Origin: Armillaria gallica
Lineage: Eukaryota > Basidiomycota > Agaricomycetes > Agaricales > Physalacriaceae
NCBI GenBank assembly: GCA_037576215.1
Contig: JBANDB010000013.1
Span: 1,116,001 to 1,180,000 of the forward strand
Direction of reading: 5' to 3'
DNA length: 64,000 nt
Of this stretch, positions 36,216-46,310 are shown one piece after another (position 1 is the stretch's first letter; each line of letters opens with the position of its first letter). Both the position numbers and the translations under genes were made by a program. The notes below the pieces were generated by a model. That model saw only the letters and a list, made by a program, of their open reading frames with translations, did no database searches and was not told the DNA's origin.

Positions 36216-37526
36216 TCAACCCGACCTGTCTAGTTGTTCGTTGCGAGGCTCTTTGCATTCCTTTCTACAGACTACAACTACCACGAGCTCGTCCGACTGT
36301 TCCGATTGAGCTTCAATGTCCATCTCAAGGGCCGTTATCTGCATGGCAGATTCTCGAAGGCTTGTGATGACAGGTTCCGAAGGCGCCATCCGGAAATGAA
36401 GTGCCGACACCGTGCTTTCATCAGAGGTGTCATTTGGTCGTGTATGTCTTGCTGCTGCCCGACCAACAAGGAGTGTGGGCACAACTCCCTACGAAAGGTG
36501 TTGAATAAATGAAAAAGACTAAGGTAGTGAACGTACCTTTGCAATGGCACCTATAGCATCAAGGTAAAATGATCCATAATCCTCGTGAATAAAGAGAGCC
36601 AAATATAGTATCAGGGCTATCGAATAAAGAGCCGCGACTAGCACTCCAATAAAACGGTGATAAACTCTCAATTGACATCCTGTTCCACGCCTAACCCCGG
36701 CAACAACTGTAATGCGGTAAATGATGAGCAAGGTGCATGACAATGTCGTCACCAGGTTGAGGGATAGATAGAGCCTCAAGAATAAATAACTGCGTGCCTG
36801 TGCAGACTGTGCGTCGACATTTGCGTAATAAGTTTGCATGATCCTTGATACTGGGTATTACCATGAGCATAAAAAGAGTAGATGGTAACAGACACCATAC
36901 CGATTGCGGAAACTAGAGACAACATGGGGAGCAGGCCAATGTACCAGCGTTGTCCCCAAACCATCCAGCAGCACCAAATCTAAAGCCGGAACATTGAAGG
37001 TGAGCTGGTGTAGATTCAACGGACTCACACACACCATGTATAAGCCTGTGAGAAGGGTACTCAAAGATGCTGAGATACCCGACTCCCAGAAGACTGCCTG
37101 GCCTGCACCGGCAAGTTTCAAATATACGGTCCAAAAGTTTTGCCCGTTTTCAATGAATGCGGAGCATATATGTGACATATTGACAGCAAAATTGATGGTA
37201 ATCAGAGCATGAAGGAGAATGATAACGATGGCTAGGGCTCGTCGAATCTGCCAACATTTATTAGTGACGACTGTGCCATTCACTTCAGCGGGGATGACGT
37301 AGTGGAGAAGCTCCTGGCTCACATATATTCCACAACGTAACGGCCAGAGTGCCAGTGTATAGGCCTGTCATCAGTCAATGCCAACATGTCGCGACACAGA
37401 ACATCACTGCCTACCATGTAATAGTGCGTAGAGAATCTCGGAGTTCAGCATACCATCGAGGTCTTGAAAGACGGCAGCTTTGTCGTCGTCGGTAAGATCT
37501 GGCGGAATAGCTGTCTGAGTCGCCAT
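36216..37526 (-). CDS. Agaricomycete multi-pass membrane protein (about seven helices)
   Basis: Start at 37526: MATQTAIPPDLTDDDKAAVF, then LNSEILYALLHG, an intron and LYTGTLAVTLWN. Later segments are RRALAIVIILLHALITINF, WESGISASLSTLL, RWYIGLLPMLSLVSA, LFLRLYLSLNLVTTLSC and ALYSIALILYLALF, each long enough to span the membrane. After a last intron (GAIAK-GVVPTLLVG) comes a ~90-residue hydrophilic tail to 36216. I recognise the layout as a common uncharacterised Agaricomycete family related in style to DUF6534 proteins. No enzymatic motif is visible. An in-frame extension to 37607 would add a hydrophobic leader and is a possible alternative start. Confidence 0.68.
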
Positions 37527-38783
37527 GGGGAGAGTAAGAGCAATGAAGTACTGGTTGATGAGAGCACATACCAGAGTCGTTATAAATACTATGTCAGTAC
37601 TGGACACTGCCTGCTGTGAAGATGTTCATCGCCTTTGATTCCAATTCGGAAGAGTTCCCTCTCCGATCCTTAGATGTCTTAGCGCAGATGTCGTGTATCA
37701 ACTATAGCATGAGACTGCAAAGTTGACAGAGAAAAGGTGGAAGGTTTTAATGGCAAACAGGATCGTAACACACAAGGCAGAAGGATCCTGAATCCTAGCA
37801 GGGATCAAGCAGAGATCGGTCAGGGTATCAACGTCCGATAGGAATATAGAGATAAAATACCACGCCACGGCTATACACACGATGGGAGAATTTAATCCTG
37901 AAACTGGTGCATCTATCAGAGAAATAGAGAGGCAGAGAAGATGACACGTATCCCATGATCAGGCTTTTGCCAGCACTGGGTAAATCTTGGAAGACAACGA
38001 ATTACTCAACGTCTCGGAGCCGACCCATCTTTGTTTGCATCGATAATTTTTCATTAATCATCACTTAGACGCTGAACTGGACAAAAGTAGCTGTGATAAC
38101 GCACATCAATACTGAGAAAATAGATTGCCAAGTGATAGAAGAAAACATCGATACGTGAACAATGCCGATACGGCGCGACGCCATTGGCGGGAAGCATTTG
38201 GAGTCACACAGAAGTGATCGGGCACCTTGAAAAGATCACGAACAGGGGGAGATGCCAGCTCGCGATGAAGAGGACAGGGCTTCATAAATGCTGTCACTGC
38301 TTAGGCGATGTTGCACATAGATCACCAACGTCCTGGAAGTGACGTTTCAACTCATGGCACCTTTGTCGTTCCAGTCGTTCCTGTATAGGGGAATTAGACA
38401 GTTCGTCAAAAGGACGATTATGGTCCAGGCCGGTGGCACTTTACAAGACTCACCTATCATATCCCTCCCTTGGGCACCTTGCGGCTTCGATAACACTGGT
38501 CTCTTCATTGTGTGATGATGTGATTATTGATGCTAAAGTTCCGTAGCACCCGGGTTTATGGAAAACAACGCTGCGGTTCCGAAAAATTTCAGTGATGATG
38601 GACTCGATGTAATTGAGGACGCCGACGTAGAAGTATGTTAGTGCTGTCCATGATGACGCCAGTCGGCAAGGCACGGAAAAATCGATAGCTTGCAATCACC
38701 AAGGCTCCAAAAAGGGCCGTTAATAGACGATATACCGTCGATCTAAGCCCGAAATCAAAATAAAAGTTAGTCTCGTACCCACC
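37527..38783. other. Gap with hydrophobic minus-strand frames, possible gene remnant
   Basis: Minus-strand frames at 37698-37880, 38106-38297 and 38450-38695 contain membrane-like stretches (IAVAWYFISIF, SIFSVLMCVITATFV, LTYFYVGVLNYI). They may be exons of another membrane protein or a relic, but no continuous gene model with a start and stop could be built. Confidence 0.35.
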
Positions 38784-39115
38784 CGCTTCAGTGAGATCTT
38801 GCCCTCCTCACTACGTTCGGAGAGATCGGACCGTGCCACGCGAGCGGAGTTACAAAATGGAGGGCAAAGATCTCACTGAAACGTCTGGGGCATTTGGGCT
38901 CGATATCACCCCTCCTGCTATACGGTAGGGCGCGTTCTCTGAGGTGTTATACTCATTGTGCGGGTATGGCTTTGCAGCGGAGGGTAAAAGTTGCATGCAT
39001 TAGTTTCGATATTTCACACAGCACTGCAACATTCTTTGCAGCCTCGGGGGGAGAACGAAAAGGTCAAAGACCTCTCAGTAGGAGGGGTGAAATTGAGCCC
39101 AAATGCCCCAGACGT
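38784..39115. repeat. Nested inverted repeats (foldback structure 1)
   Basis: Two inverted pairs adjoin. Arm 38784-38807 (CGCTTCAGTGAGATCTTGCC..) pairs with 38859-38883, with one extra base and one mismatch. Directly next to it, arm 38881-38916 (ACGTCTGGGGCATTTGGGCT..) pairs with 39080-39115, 34 of 36 positions matching. There is no coding signal. It may be a MITE-like element or a composite of two. Confidence 0.8.
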
Positions 39116-39265
39116 TCTGGCGCGAGTCCTGCGTCAAATTTTCAACTCCGCCGCACGTGGCTACACGTGCGCACGCCAGAACGGATGGGGACGAGACTAA
39201 ATAAAAGTAAGAAGTCGAGGAAGGTCCCAACGTGATGGCAGCTCCACCGTGATCGATGATCCGTT

Positions 39266-39499
39266 ATTACAGCTATTTGCATACAGCTTGACAGTCAGGG
39301 GGTTTTCGCGGATGATGAAAAGAAGCTCGGACTTCGTCATAAACCGTATTCTGGGGGCTTCAAGTGCACGAAATGGCCGTAAACCACCCACAAACGCGTC
39401 ATCAAGCCCATAAACCGCGGTTTATGATGAAGTCCAGATCACTCTCTTCTCTCGCGCAAAACGCCCGCTACTGTCAAGCTGTGTGCAAACAGCTGTAAT
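39266..39499. repeat. Long imperfect inverted repeat (foldback structure 2, MITE-like)
   Basis: The outer 29-base arms 39266-39294 and 39471-39499 match at 27 positions. The inner 17-base arms 39330-39346 and 39418-39434 match at 16. The intervals between outer and inner arms are almost equal (35 and 36 bases) and partly complementary, so the whole ~234 bases folds on itself around a ~70-base loop. No open frame or clear target-site duplication was found. A non-autonomous DNA transposon fits best. Confidence 0.82.
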
Positions 39500-40254
39500 T
39501 TGAAAACAGCCGATACGCATGAAGAAACTTCTGATAACATGCGCGTACTGCCCCTGCTGTAAGCGCCGACATTATTCTTGTCTTATCACAATCATGGATG
39601 CTCAACACGACCATGGCTCCTTCGATGGGCATACCTGTAGAGGCGAGTGGTGGGTATTTATCCCGAGATTCTCCTTGTCACGGCATTGAGGAAGGCAACT
39701 CAGTCGCGTTGTTGAAAACCACACCCCAGCGCCTTGGTCGTCATACGTTTTAAGATCTGAGCCATTACCAATGGAGAGCCTCTGCTTCAAGATCACACGA
39801 GTGTGTATCTTTCACAGGGTGTCTACACAGAAAGGTGCACGTACTTGGCATACTTGCTGTCTTCGTCTACGGGCGATGTATATCATGAGCGCAACGCTGC
39901 TCGAGATATGGAGTGAGATTGACGTCCTCGAGCCTATTCCTTTCCCTCCTTGGGGGCCTTCCTGCTTCTAGTGACTGATTCCGTCGTCGTTCGAGAATCG
40001 ATTGTTGGCAATCACTGCTTGGCACCAGGTATAGGTCCAAAAAGGATTCCATAGCATCCTAGTCAATAGGTAATGCTTCTTCAGTTCGGTGCCATTAAAG
40101 ATACAGGGCTGAGAGGCCCGGGTAGATCATAGAAGTGTGAAGGCTGTCGTCGGTTTCCATGAACTGAGTGGATGAACTGGCAAATTCCAGAACAAGTCAC
40201 TGCCCAAAAGTGGCAATCACCGCCAAGGGACCCTCTCGGTAAACTGTAAACTTA
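39500..40254. other. Gap, nothing recognised
   Basis: Short frames only (60-66 residues), with no signature. It lies between the foldback structure and the truncated ABC copy. Confidence 0.45.
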
Positions 40255-40845
40255 GGGAAAGGACACGGTATTACCGTCTAGACACGAGGCACTGGGCTTT
40301 AATCTTCCTGATGAGGAGGATCATCCTTCATACATCCTTCTGAAATAGCTGCAGAAAACCCTGGAACTTTCCGGAGGCGAGAAACAGCGCTGCGAGTTAT
40401 CGCGTACGGTCTTGTTATTTCCATCGGACCGTCATTTCATTGATATGCAGAATTTTCCCTTGCTTTCCCCCTCTTTAATAGGACCTGCACTTCTATGCGC
40501 TTCGAGTCAGGGACTGTGAAGTTTGTTGCGGTCAACGAACACAGCTCTGCATTGGATACTGAGGGTGAGGAATTACTGTTCAGTAATCTTTTGCAAGGCA
40601 AGAGAAGGAACAACTACTATGGTCTTTGTTACGCATCGATTCGGACATTTGACAAAGTATGCGGACCTCATCGTGTGAGCCTCTCGTTATTTAACGACTT
40701 GAACGGCTGACAAGGATGATGTTTATAGATGTATGAAGGACGGAGCCATTGCTGAGGCTGGCACACACACAAACCTGATGGAATTAGATGGGGAATATGC
40801 AAAGTTGTATACATAACACTCAAGCGTACGCTTTCAAAGATACCT
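40255..40845 (+). pseudogene. Truncated ABC transporter relic, copy 3
   Basis: This is a copy of only the last third of ABC copy 2 (from GKDTVLPS onward), lacking the membrane domain and Walker A. The signature region (LSGGEKQR) and a Walker B-like VAVNEHSSAL remain, but with DEP changed to NEH. A TAG interrupts the frame before the signature (near 40348), three bases are inserted after GAAACAGCG, and there are further small indels after 40600. It cannot encode a working transporter. The matching sequence continues to about 41035 in the 3' flank. Confidence 0.88.
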
Positions 40846-41035
40846 GAACACCGGATAATTACACAGTGCCAGTACGAGATATTAGTACCCTAGAATACCT
40901 GTATAAGCCCGTTATATTAGCCCTATTGCCGCAGCATTATGTCTTGGCAAGTCAATTCTCCGTTCCGCTGACGGAATCGTTCTTGGGCAGCCTGATCAAG
41001 GAAGTCAGAAGAACGCGGCAATAATGTTAGAGGGG

Positions 41036-41444
41036 AGGTGCCGAAGTAAGTACGTACGTCGCGGCCAGTATACCTTGCTTACAGTGTCCTTTGCTCGTGA
41101 GCGCAGCGAGATGAGGCGTATTCACAAAACACCATGTTTATTTTTCGTTTGCAACAATATCAGCTTGTCGCGGCTGGGTCTCTAACCAACCAGATATGAG
41201 CATCTTTTTGATGTGTAGGTGAATCCTCCGAGGGCCATAGTAAACTAAAAACGACGACGCGGATGCATTACACGAACCCTTTTTGCCTCTCTAAATATAT
41301 TCGCGAAGCAAAACTGCAACGTTGGAGACAGTTCCGAAGATCTCAATGTCACTATTCCCCTAGATATCCGAAAATATTACAGCCTATGACAAGGTTAACT
41401 CATCTATGTTCCGGAGAAGAGAGAAATACTCACCAAAATTATGG
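41036..41444. other. Intergenic gap before TSR2
   Basis: About 410 bases with a 3' flank character. A plus-strand frame crossing 41263-41688 is mostly the antisense of the acidic TSR2 tail and is not a gene. Confidence 0.45.
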
Positions 41445-42003
41445 CTACCTTCGCCCTTTCCCTTTCACAAGTGTGAATCCATCTTCGTCTATCTCAGGTT
41501 CCTCCTTCTGCCGATGGTTAAGCAATTGTGGCACGGGTTCATCGTCCATTTCCTCTTCTTCGCCTGATTCGTCGCTGCCGTCATCGTCTTCCCACTCCTC
41601 GTCGTCACCAGAAGTCTGCGGAACATCCAGTTTCTTCCCCTTCAATTTCTCCGCCGCGTCCTCAAATTTCTGCACCAACGCATCCTGACCGGCGTGACAT
41701 TGTTCCCACAGCTGCACGACATCCACAGCAACCGGCTCGGCACTTCCGTCTTCTATTTGTGTTTCGAACTCGTCTGCCATGACCTGAAGTAGAATTTCCT
41801 CTATGTATTGGTCGTCGGGAGGTGTGGATTGTTCTTCGAACGTATCAACGATGACAGACGCCAGCCAAGTCCGTTTTTCGGGACCATTGGGACCACCCCA
41901 ATTTTCCTGGATGGCCAGACGTAATATTGGCCATATCGAAAGACGCGCGATTACCCGCGAGCAAACAAGATCGACGTCGGAGGGGGGCCTTCGTTGCGTT
42001 CAT
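41445..42003 (-). CDS. TSR2: Pre-rRNA-processing protein TSR2
   Basis: TSR2 is a small conserved protein that escorts ribosomal protein S26 and is needed for 20S pre-rRNA processing; it is essential in yeast. The WGG motif is clear (LRLAIQENWGGPNG), preceded by LVCSRVIARLSIWP. Then come WLASVIVDTFEEQ, QLWEQCHAGQDALV, an acidic stretch (DDEEWEDDDGSDES) and the typical tail DEDGFTLVKGKGRR, ending at 41445. ATG at 42003 (MNATKAP) is the only good start but is one base out of frame with PSDVDLV; removing one C from the six-C run at 41982-41987 would join them. Because the gene is normally essential and single copy, this is probably a sequence error. Confidence 0.88.
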
Positions 42004-42642
42004 TTTGAGGTGAAGTCCGAAAGAAGAAAATTTATGTTGTTGCTTGTTTGTCTGTTCGATTGTTGGAAGCGTTCATTTCCTTTCTTGGACAGTCCTTTCT
42101 GTTCTCCTCCGGAATTTGTCGGAAAAACTTGCTGCGATGATTTGTGTTTGGTCGACGCGCATACTCCTTCAATATGTGCCAAGCATTTGCCAAGGTCTGA
42201 TACTGCGGAAAGGATGGTAAATATGCTCGGCGCCCCGCTTGACGATGACGACGCGCGGCAGTAGCAATCATGGTAGCACCGGTCGTCAGTATTTGTCCTT
42301 CAATTTTGAGTCTTGAAGTTAATATTGCGAAAGTATATCTCTCTCAGTTGCAACAACATATGCCACTGTCTAAATCCCAATATCCGGTGTTCCTCAGGTA
42401 AGGCCGGTCCCGAATCTGTCAAAAACAGGAAACAAGCTTTTAGGTCCGTGTCAGTGGAGTGATTTCTCCGGTAAGGTTGCTCCGGATAAATTAATGGAAA
42501 ATATAGGTCCATCACCGACTATGTTTCTCTTCGAAGTGTCCACATTGAATTCGCTCTTGGTCCTGGCCTAGTACTCGGCGACCTAGACTTGGGGGCCTCC
42601 ACTTGGCAACGGTGATATGGTACTACATGCCTCCGCTCAGCG
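42004..42642. other. Intergenic region between TSR2 and pectate lyase
   Basis: Divergent promoter region of about 640 bases. A second short frame starting ATGAACGC on the minus strand at about 42077 resembles the TSR2 start but stops after 13 codons. No other gene was seen. Confidence 0.45.
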
Positions 42643-42648
42643 TATAAA
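42643..42648 (+). promoter_or_regulatory. Probable TATA box of the pectate lyase gene
   Basis: TATAAA lies 125 bases before the ATG at 42773 and is followed by a C/T-rich stretch (CTTTCCCTTCC..) of the kind that often surrounds fungal transcription starts. Confidence 0.5.
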
Positions 42649-42772
42649 GGAGCAGTTCCACTAGGTTTATGACTCCAACACCTTTCCCTCATTCGCCTAG
42701 CAGTTTTCTTTTGCGCACTCTCTTTCCCTTCCTGTCACTTTCCACTGTCAGTCGTCCTTGAAAACATTCATC

Positions 42773-44153
42773 ATGAAGTGGTTATACTCTGCTGTTGCTC
42801 TTTTCTCTGTCCAAGTCGCTCTTGTAAGTGGCTATCATATTTTGGGGTTCAAGCTGACATCCCACGGCACTCTAGGCTGCTCCCAAGCTCAAAAAGCGCA
42901 CCAGCACCTCTGAGGCATGCTCTGTGGGATACTGTACCTTGAACGGCGGGTATGTTCTCGTCGTGTCCATTTATTGCGCTATATTATTCTGACGCGTCCT
43001 TTTCAGCACCACCGGTGGTGGAAGCGCTACTGCTGTCACGGTGTCTACCCTCGATGATCTCATTTCAGCTGTGGACGGTGACGATTCCAAGGTTGTCATC
43101 ATCGATGGTGCGTTCGTCAATACAAATAGCATTGCCGTGGCTAAAGGGTATGCCACAGGTACCATTACAGGCAGCGAGGCCGTCGATGTCGGTTCGAACA
43201 CGTCCATCCTCGGAGCATCCGGGGCCAGTATGTTTATCCTTTCTATCTCAATGGTGCACGGCGTTGAATCTCTGCTCTGTAGCCCTTAGCGGTGTCGGTC
43301 TTCGCGTCAAGGATGTTTCGAACGTTATCATCCGTAACGTTAAAATCGAGAAGGTTTTGGCTGATGCTGGTGATGCTATTGGTGTCCAGCTGCTTCCCAG
43401 GTGTGGATCGACCACAACGATCTCTCCAGCGACCTCGACCATGACAAGACTAGTAAGCCTCCTTCTGTTCTCGCTTGCGGCTTAGCTGATCGATGCTTAG
43501 CTACGATGGTCTCTTGGACATCACCCACGGATGCTATGGCGTCACGGTCAGCAACAACTACCTCCACGACCACTGGAAGGCATCCCTCGTCGGCCACTCT
43601 GACAACAACGGAGATGAAGATGCTGCCCTCCGAGTGACCTACTACGGTAACTTCTTCGAGAACCTGAACTCCCGTGGCCCATCATTCCGTTTCGGTATAT
43701 TTTCATCTTGACTTGACTTTCTTTTCATGTTTCCTAATGATTTCAAACAGGGGAGGGACACATCTTCAACAACTACTACAGCGGAGTGAACGACGGCATC
43801 AACACTCGTGACGGTGCGGAGCTCTTGGTGGAGAACAATGTCTTCGTCGGTGAGTAATTTTGTTTTTAAATCATTCATTGACTTCTTATCTTGCTTCCAC
43901 AGACTCTGACAAAGCCCTTTATTCTACCGATGAGGGCTACGCTGTCGCTTCCGGAAATGTGAGTGATTCCGAGTCGGTGATGATGATGATTCAATACCAA
44001 CGCTAACCCCTTCAGGACTTCGGTGACTCCGAGAACACTGCTGAAACCGGCAGTATCACCGCTTCAGACCTTAGCTACGACTACGACTTGATCGACACTG
44101 ACAGCGTCGCATCCTCTGTCCAGTCTGAAGCCGGCCAGACATTGTCCTTCTAA
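42773..44153 (+). CDS. Secreted pectate lyase, polysaccharide lyase family 1
   Basis: PL1 enzymes cleave alpha-1,4-polygalacturonate by calcium-dependent beta-elimination. The start at 42773 gives MKWLYSAVALFSVQVAL, a signal peptide, then an intron and AAPKLKKRTS, suggesting a Lys-Arg processing site. Beta-helix blocks follow: TVSTLDDLISAV, VGSNTSILGASGA, RVKDVSNVIIRNVKI, VWIDHNDLSS, LLDITHGCYGVTVSNN, NLNSRGPSFRFG and GHIFNNYYSGV, ending in EAGQTLSF at 44153. About seven introns of 50-70 nt separate them. Two G bases appear missing: near 43388, before VWIDHND, and near 43447, where DHDK should continue DYYDGLLD. Restoring both gives one frame, so they are either errors or early decay. Confidence 0.88.
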
Positions 44154-44336
44154 GCGTAGGTTTTACCAGTGAAGGTATACAGGGCTGGCGGGCTGGCGTT
44201 GATCATCTATCTATCTTTCATCTTAGATATTGCCAGTCAAAGCCACGTTATTCTGCCACGGTAGTCTGGGTTATTCATCACGTATTTTGTTGCATGTTCA
44301 AACTGCATATAAAATACATTTTTTGGGATTGTGAAA

Positions 44337-45143
44337 TTAGACAATGAACGTTTCCCAGCATTCCTTCGAAATTCTCCTGAAAGCCTCATAACATTCTAAA
44401 ACTTCTCGTCTATACTCAGGAACTTCCATTCCTTCAAACAGACGACGGGAACGCGGCGCAACCACACACTTGATCACTTTTGTTTCTGAGACAGGGTACT
44501 GACCCAGGGCAACGGCTTTGCTCAGCTGCTGAGTGACGGGAACTTTGTAGAAAGCAGGACGAGTGCCGATGATAGTGATGGCAGGAATTATTATGGAATC
44601 AAGTGGATCCAAGCCATTGCGGTCGCGAGTACTGTTATTATATTGGAAAGCGGCGATGGCTCCAGCAATGACCTGAGCTTCGGGACTCTTGTTACTGATT
44701 AGTATCTTGTCCTCTTGGATAATAAGGAGAATCGTCGAGGTGTCTTGAACCAAGCTTAAATCAGTCTGCGCTGCACGACTTACGTCCCCACATATCATGA
44801 AAGGAATAGAATAGCGTGATCGCAAAAGTGTTCCTCGCTGTTCTTCAAACCCAAGCAAGTGAAGCAGTTCTTTGGAAAAATCGTGGATTGCTGATTCCTG
44901 GCCATAGTGGGTGTGGGTGGCGAGATCTAGGTATTGAAGGAGTCGATAGGTGTTATCGGACAGGTTTTCGTTGGGAGGGACGGTGGAGGTTATGAAAGCA
45001 GGATCGACTGCGTTAGGTATTGTGTTCGGCGTGTACCCGAAGAAGGTTTCCGTGGATTGACGGTGGACTGTGATGTTATACGCAGACAAGTCGATGGAGG
45101 TCCAATCGTTGGCCGACTTGGCTGAACGGATTAGATTCGCCAT
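44337..45143 (-). CDS. Uncharacterised fungal protein, 268 residues, intronless
   Basis: A single open frame from MANLIRSAKSANDW to ECWETFIV. No family is named with confidence. In the middle, ICGDVSRAAQTDLSLV is followed by STILLIIQEDK and then PEAQVIAGAIAAFQYN. This D..LLIIQEDK..PEAQ arrangement resembles the D-x(n)-E-x-K core of PD-(D/E)XK nuclease-like folds in many unannotated Agaricomycete proteins; that is inference. No signal peptide or membrane segment is evident. Its length and lack of introns contrast with its neighbours. The closeness to the pectate lyase stop (183 bases, convergent) suggests a shared terminator region. Confidence 0.7.
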   Translation of the reverse strand: MANLIRSAKSANDWTSIDLSAYNITVHRQSTETFFGYTPNTIPNAVDPAFITSTVPPNENLSDNTYRLLQYLDLATHTHYGQESAIHDFSKELLHLLGFEEQRGTLLRSRYSIPFMICGDVSRAAQTDLSLVQDTSTILLIIQEDKILISNKSPEAQVIAGAIAAFQYNNSTRDRNGLDPLDSIIIPAITIIGTRPAFYKVPVTQQLSKAVALGQYPVSETKVIKCVVAPRSRRLFEGMEVPEYRREVLECYEAFRRISKECWETFIV

Positions 45144-45239
45144 TATAGAAGAGATTCTGACACAACCATGAGATGCATCGATGTAACCCAGATGGACATA
45201 TTCGCTTACAGGACAAGGGGAAGTTTGAAACTTTGATTA

Positions 45240-46138
45240 GATGATGACTGAAGGGAAGAGGAAGATATTATTCTGAAAGAGACTCGGAATCTGAGTCACA
45301 GTCTCCGCCAGGTATTTGTAGTAGCTTGGCACGTTTATTATTACCAGACGGTCGTTCCGGCATGAACTTGGCATGAACCGGAAGGATTGAGCAATTTTAC
45401 TTCAATAATGGTCCCATCAAGGACGTCGATGATCTGTATTCGCGACTCGGAAATTTCCAGCAATTTTAGCTTTGATGCTCCATCAAGGACGCCGATGATC
45501 TGTATTCGCGACTCGAGAATTCGCTGCTTCTTTAAATAATACGACTCACCTCCCGTGATCCAACCACAATTACTCCGAGACGAGATAGATAGTCTGGATC
45601 TTCATTACCTTCGTATTGGTGCATTCTTTTCATGCTAGCCTGCTTTTTTGTGGCATGAATGTGTCGGTGACGCTCTACCTAACTACATACAACGTATTGA
45701 CTTCTATTCCAGATAGAGCGGACCTCAGGCCGTGAATATCGTCTTCTCACATCGGAGGAAGAGTCCAAGATGCGGCTCATTTCTCGGGGACCCTTTGGCG
45801 TTAGCTGGAGAGATACAGTGTTCTACTGTCAGCTCTGCTCTGATAACCTGGACGCCTCAATGCGTGAGGAGATTACTGAACATGTTCGAGATGTGTGAGC
45901 AGTTCTTTTCATCCCTAGGATTCCGTCTTCTAAACTGCCTGTGTTCTAGGCACGGTATTGACAATCCCAAATCGACCGTGATCTGTTTTGGCTCCTGGTG
46001 CGAGCTTTCCTGGACAACATCGATCACCACGGTATATATTGGAATGTGAAGTACCAAGACCTTATCCGTGAATATAAAAGCGAACTCGAACCAACTTATG
46101 ATTCTTCCGCTCTCAAAAACAAACGCGTAGGCAGAAAC
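45240..46138 (+). pseudogene. Rearranged 3' fragment of an F-box gene
   Basis: 45399-46100 closely matches the last exons of the F-box gene at 49050-51620, from FNNSPIKDVDDLYSRLG to the C-terminal finger (VFYCQLCSDNLDASM..EHVRD). Immediately upstream, 45240-45350 matches the 3' flank of that gene, which would normally lie after the stop, so the order is permuted. A ~65-base unit (CATCAAGGACG.CGATGATC) is tandemly doubled at 45424 and 45482. The frame is broken there and again after HGIDNP. No F-box remains. Confidence 0.8.
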
Positions 46139-46198
46139 TAATTATGGATCTAAGGAGTACAACTATAAGGAAGCGCCTTCTGTCGTGCCTGCTCGTTC

Positions 46199-46220
46199 GT
46201 GTGTGTGTGTGTGTGTGTGT
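46199..46220. repeat. (GT)11 microsatellite
   Basis: Uninterrupted GT dinucleotide run followed by TTTTTAAAAAA, in the short gap between the F-box fragment and the MFS gene. Confidence 0.9.
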
Positions 46221-46310
46221 TTTTAAAAAAGTCGGCGAGGTCTCACATGGCTCTGTAATTCCATTACAAGTGACGTACAGTACAGTCTATAAGATTCTAA
46301 AACTTGTTGA

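Noticed and set aside
41263..41688. 141-residue plus-strand frame rich in Ser and Pro over TSR2
   Set aside because: It is antisense to the acidic TSR2 tail; its composition is what the complement of Asp/Glu codons gives.
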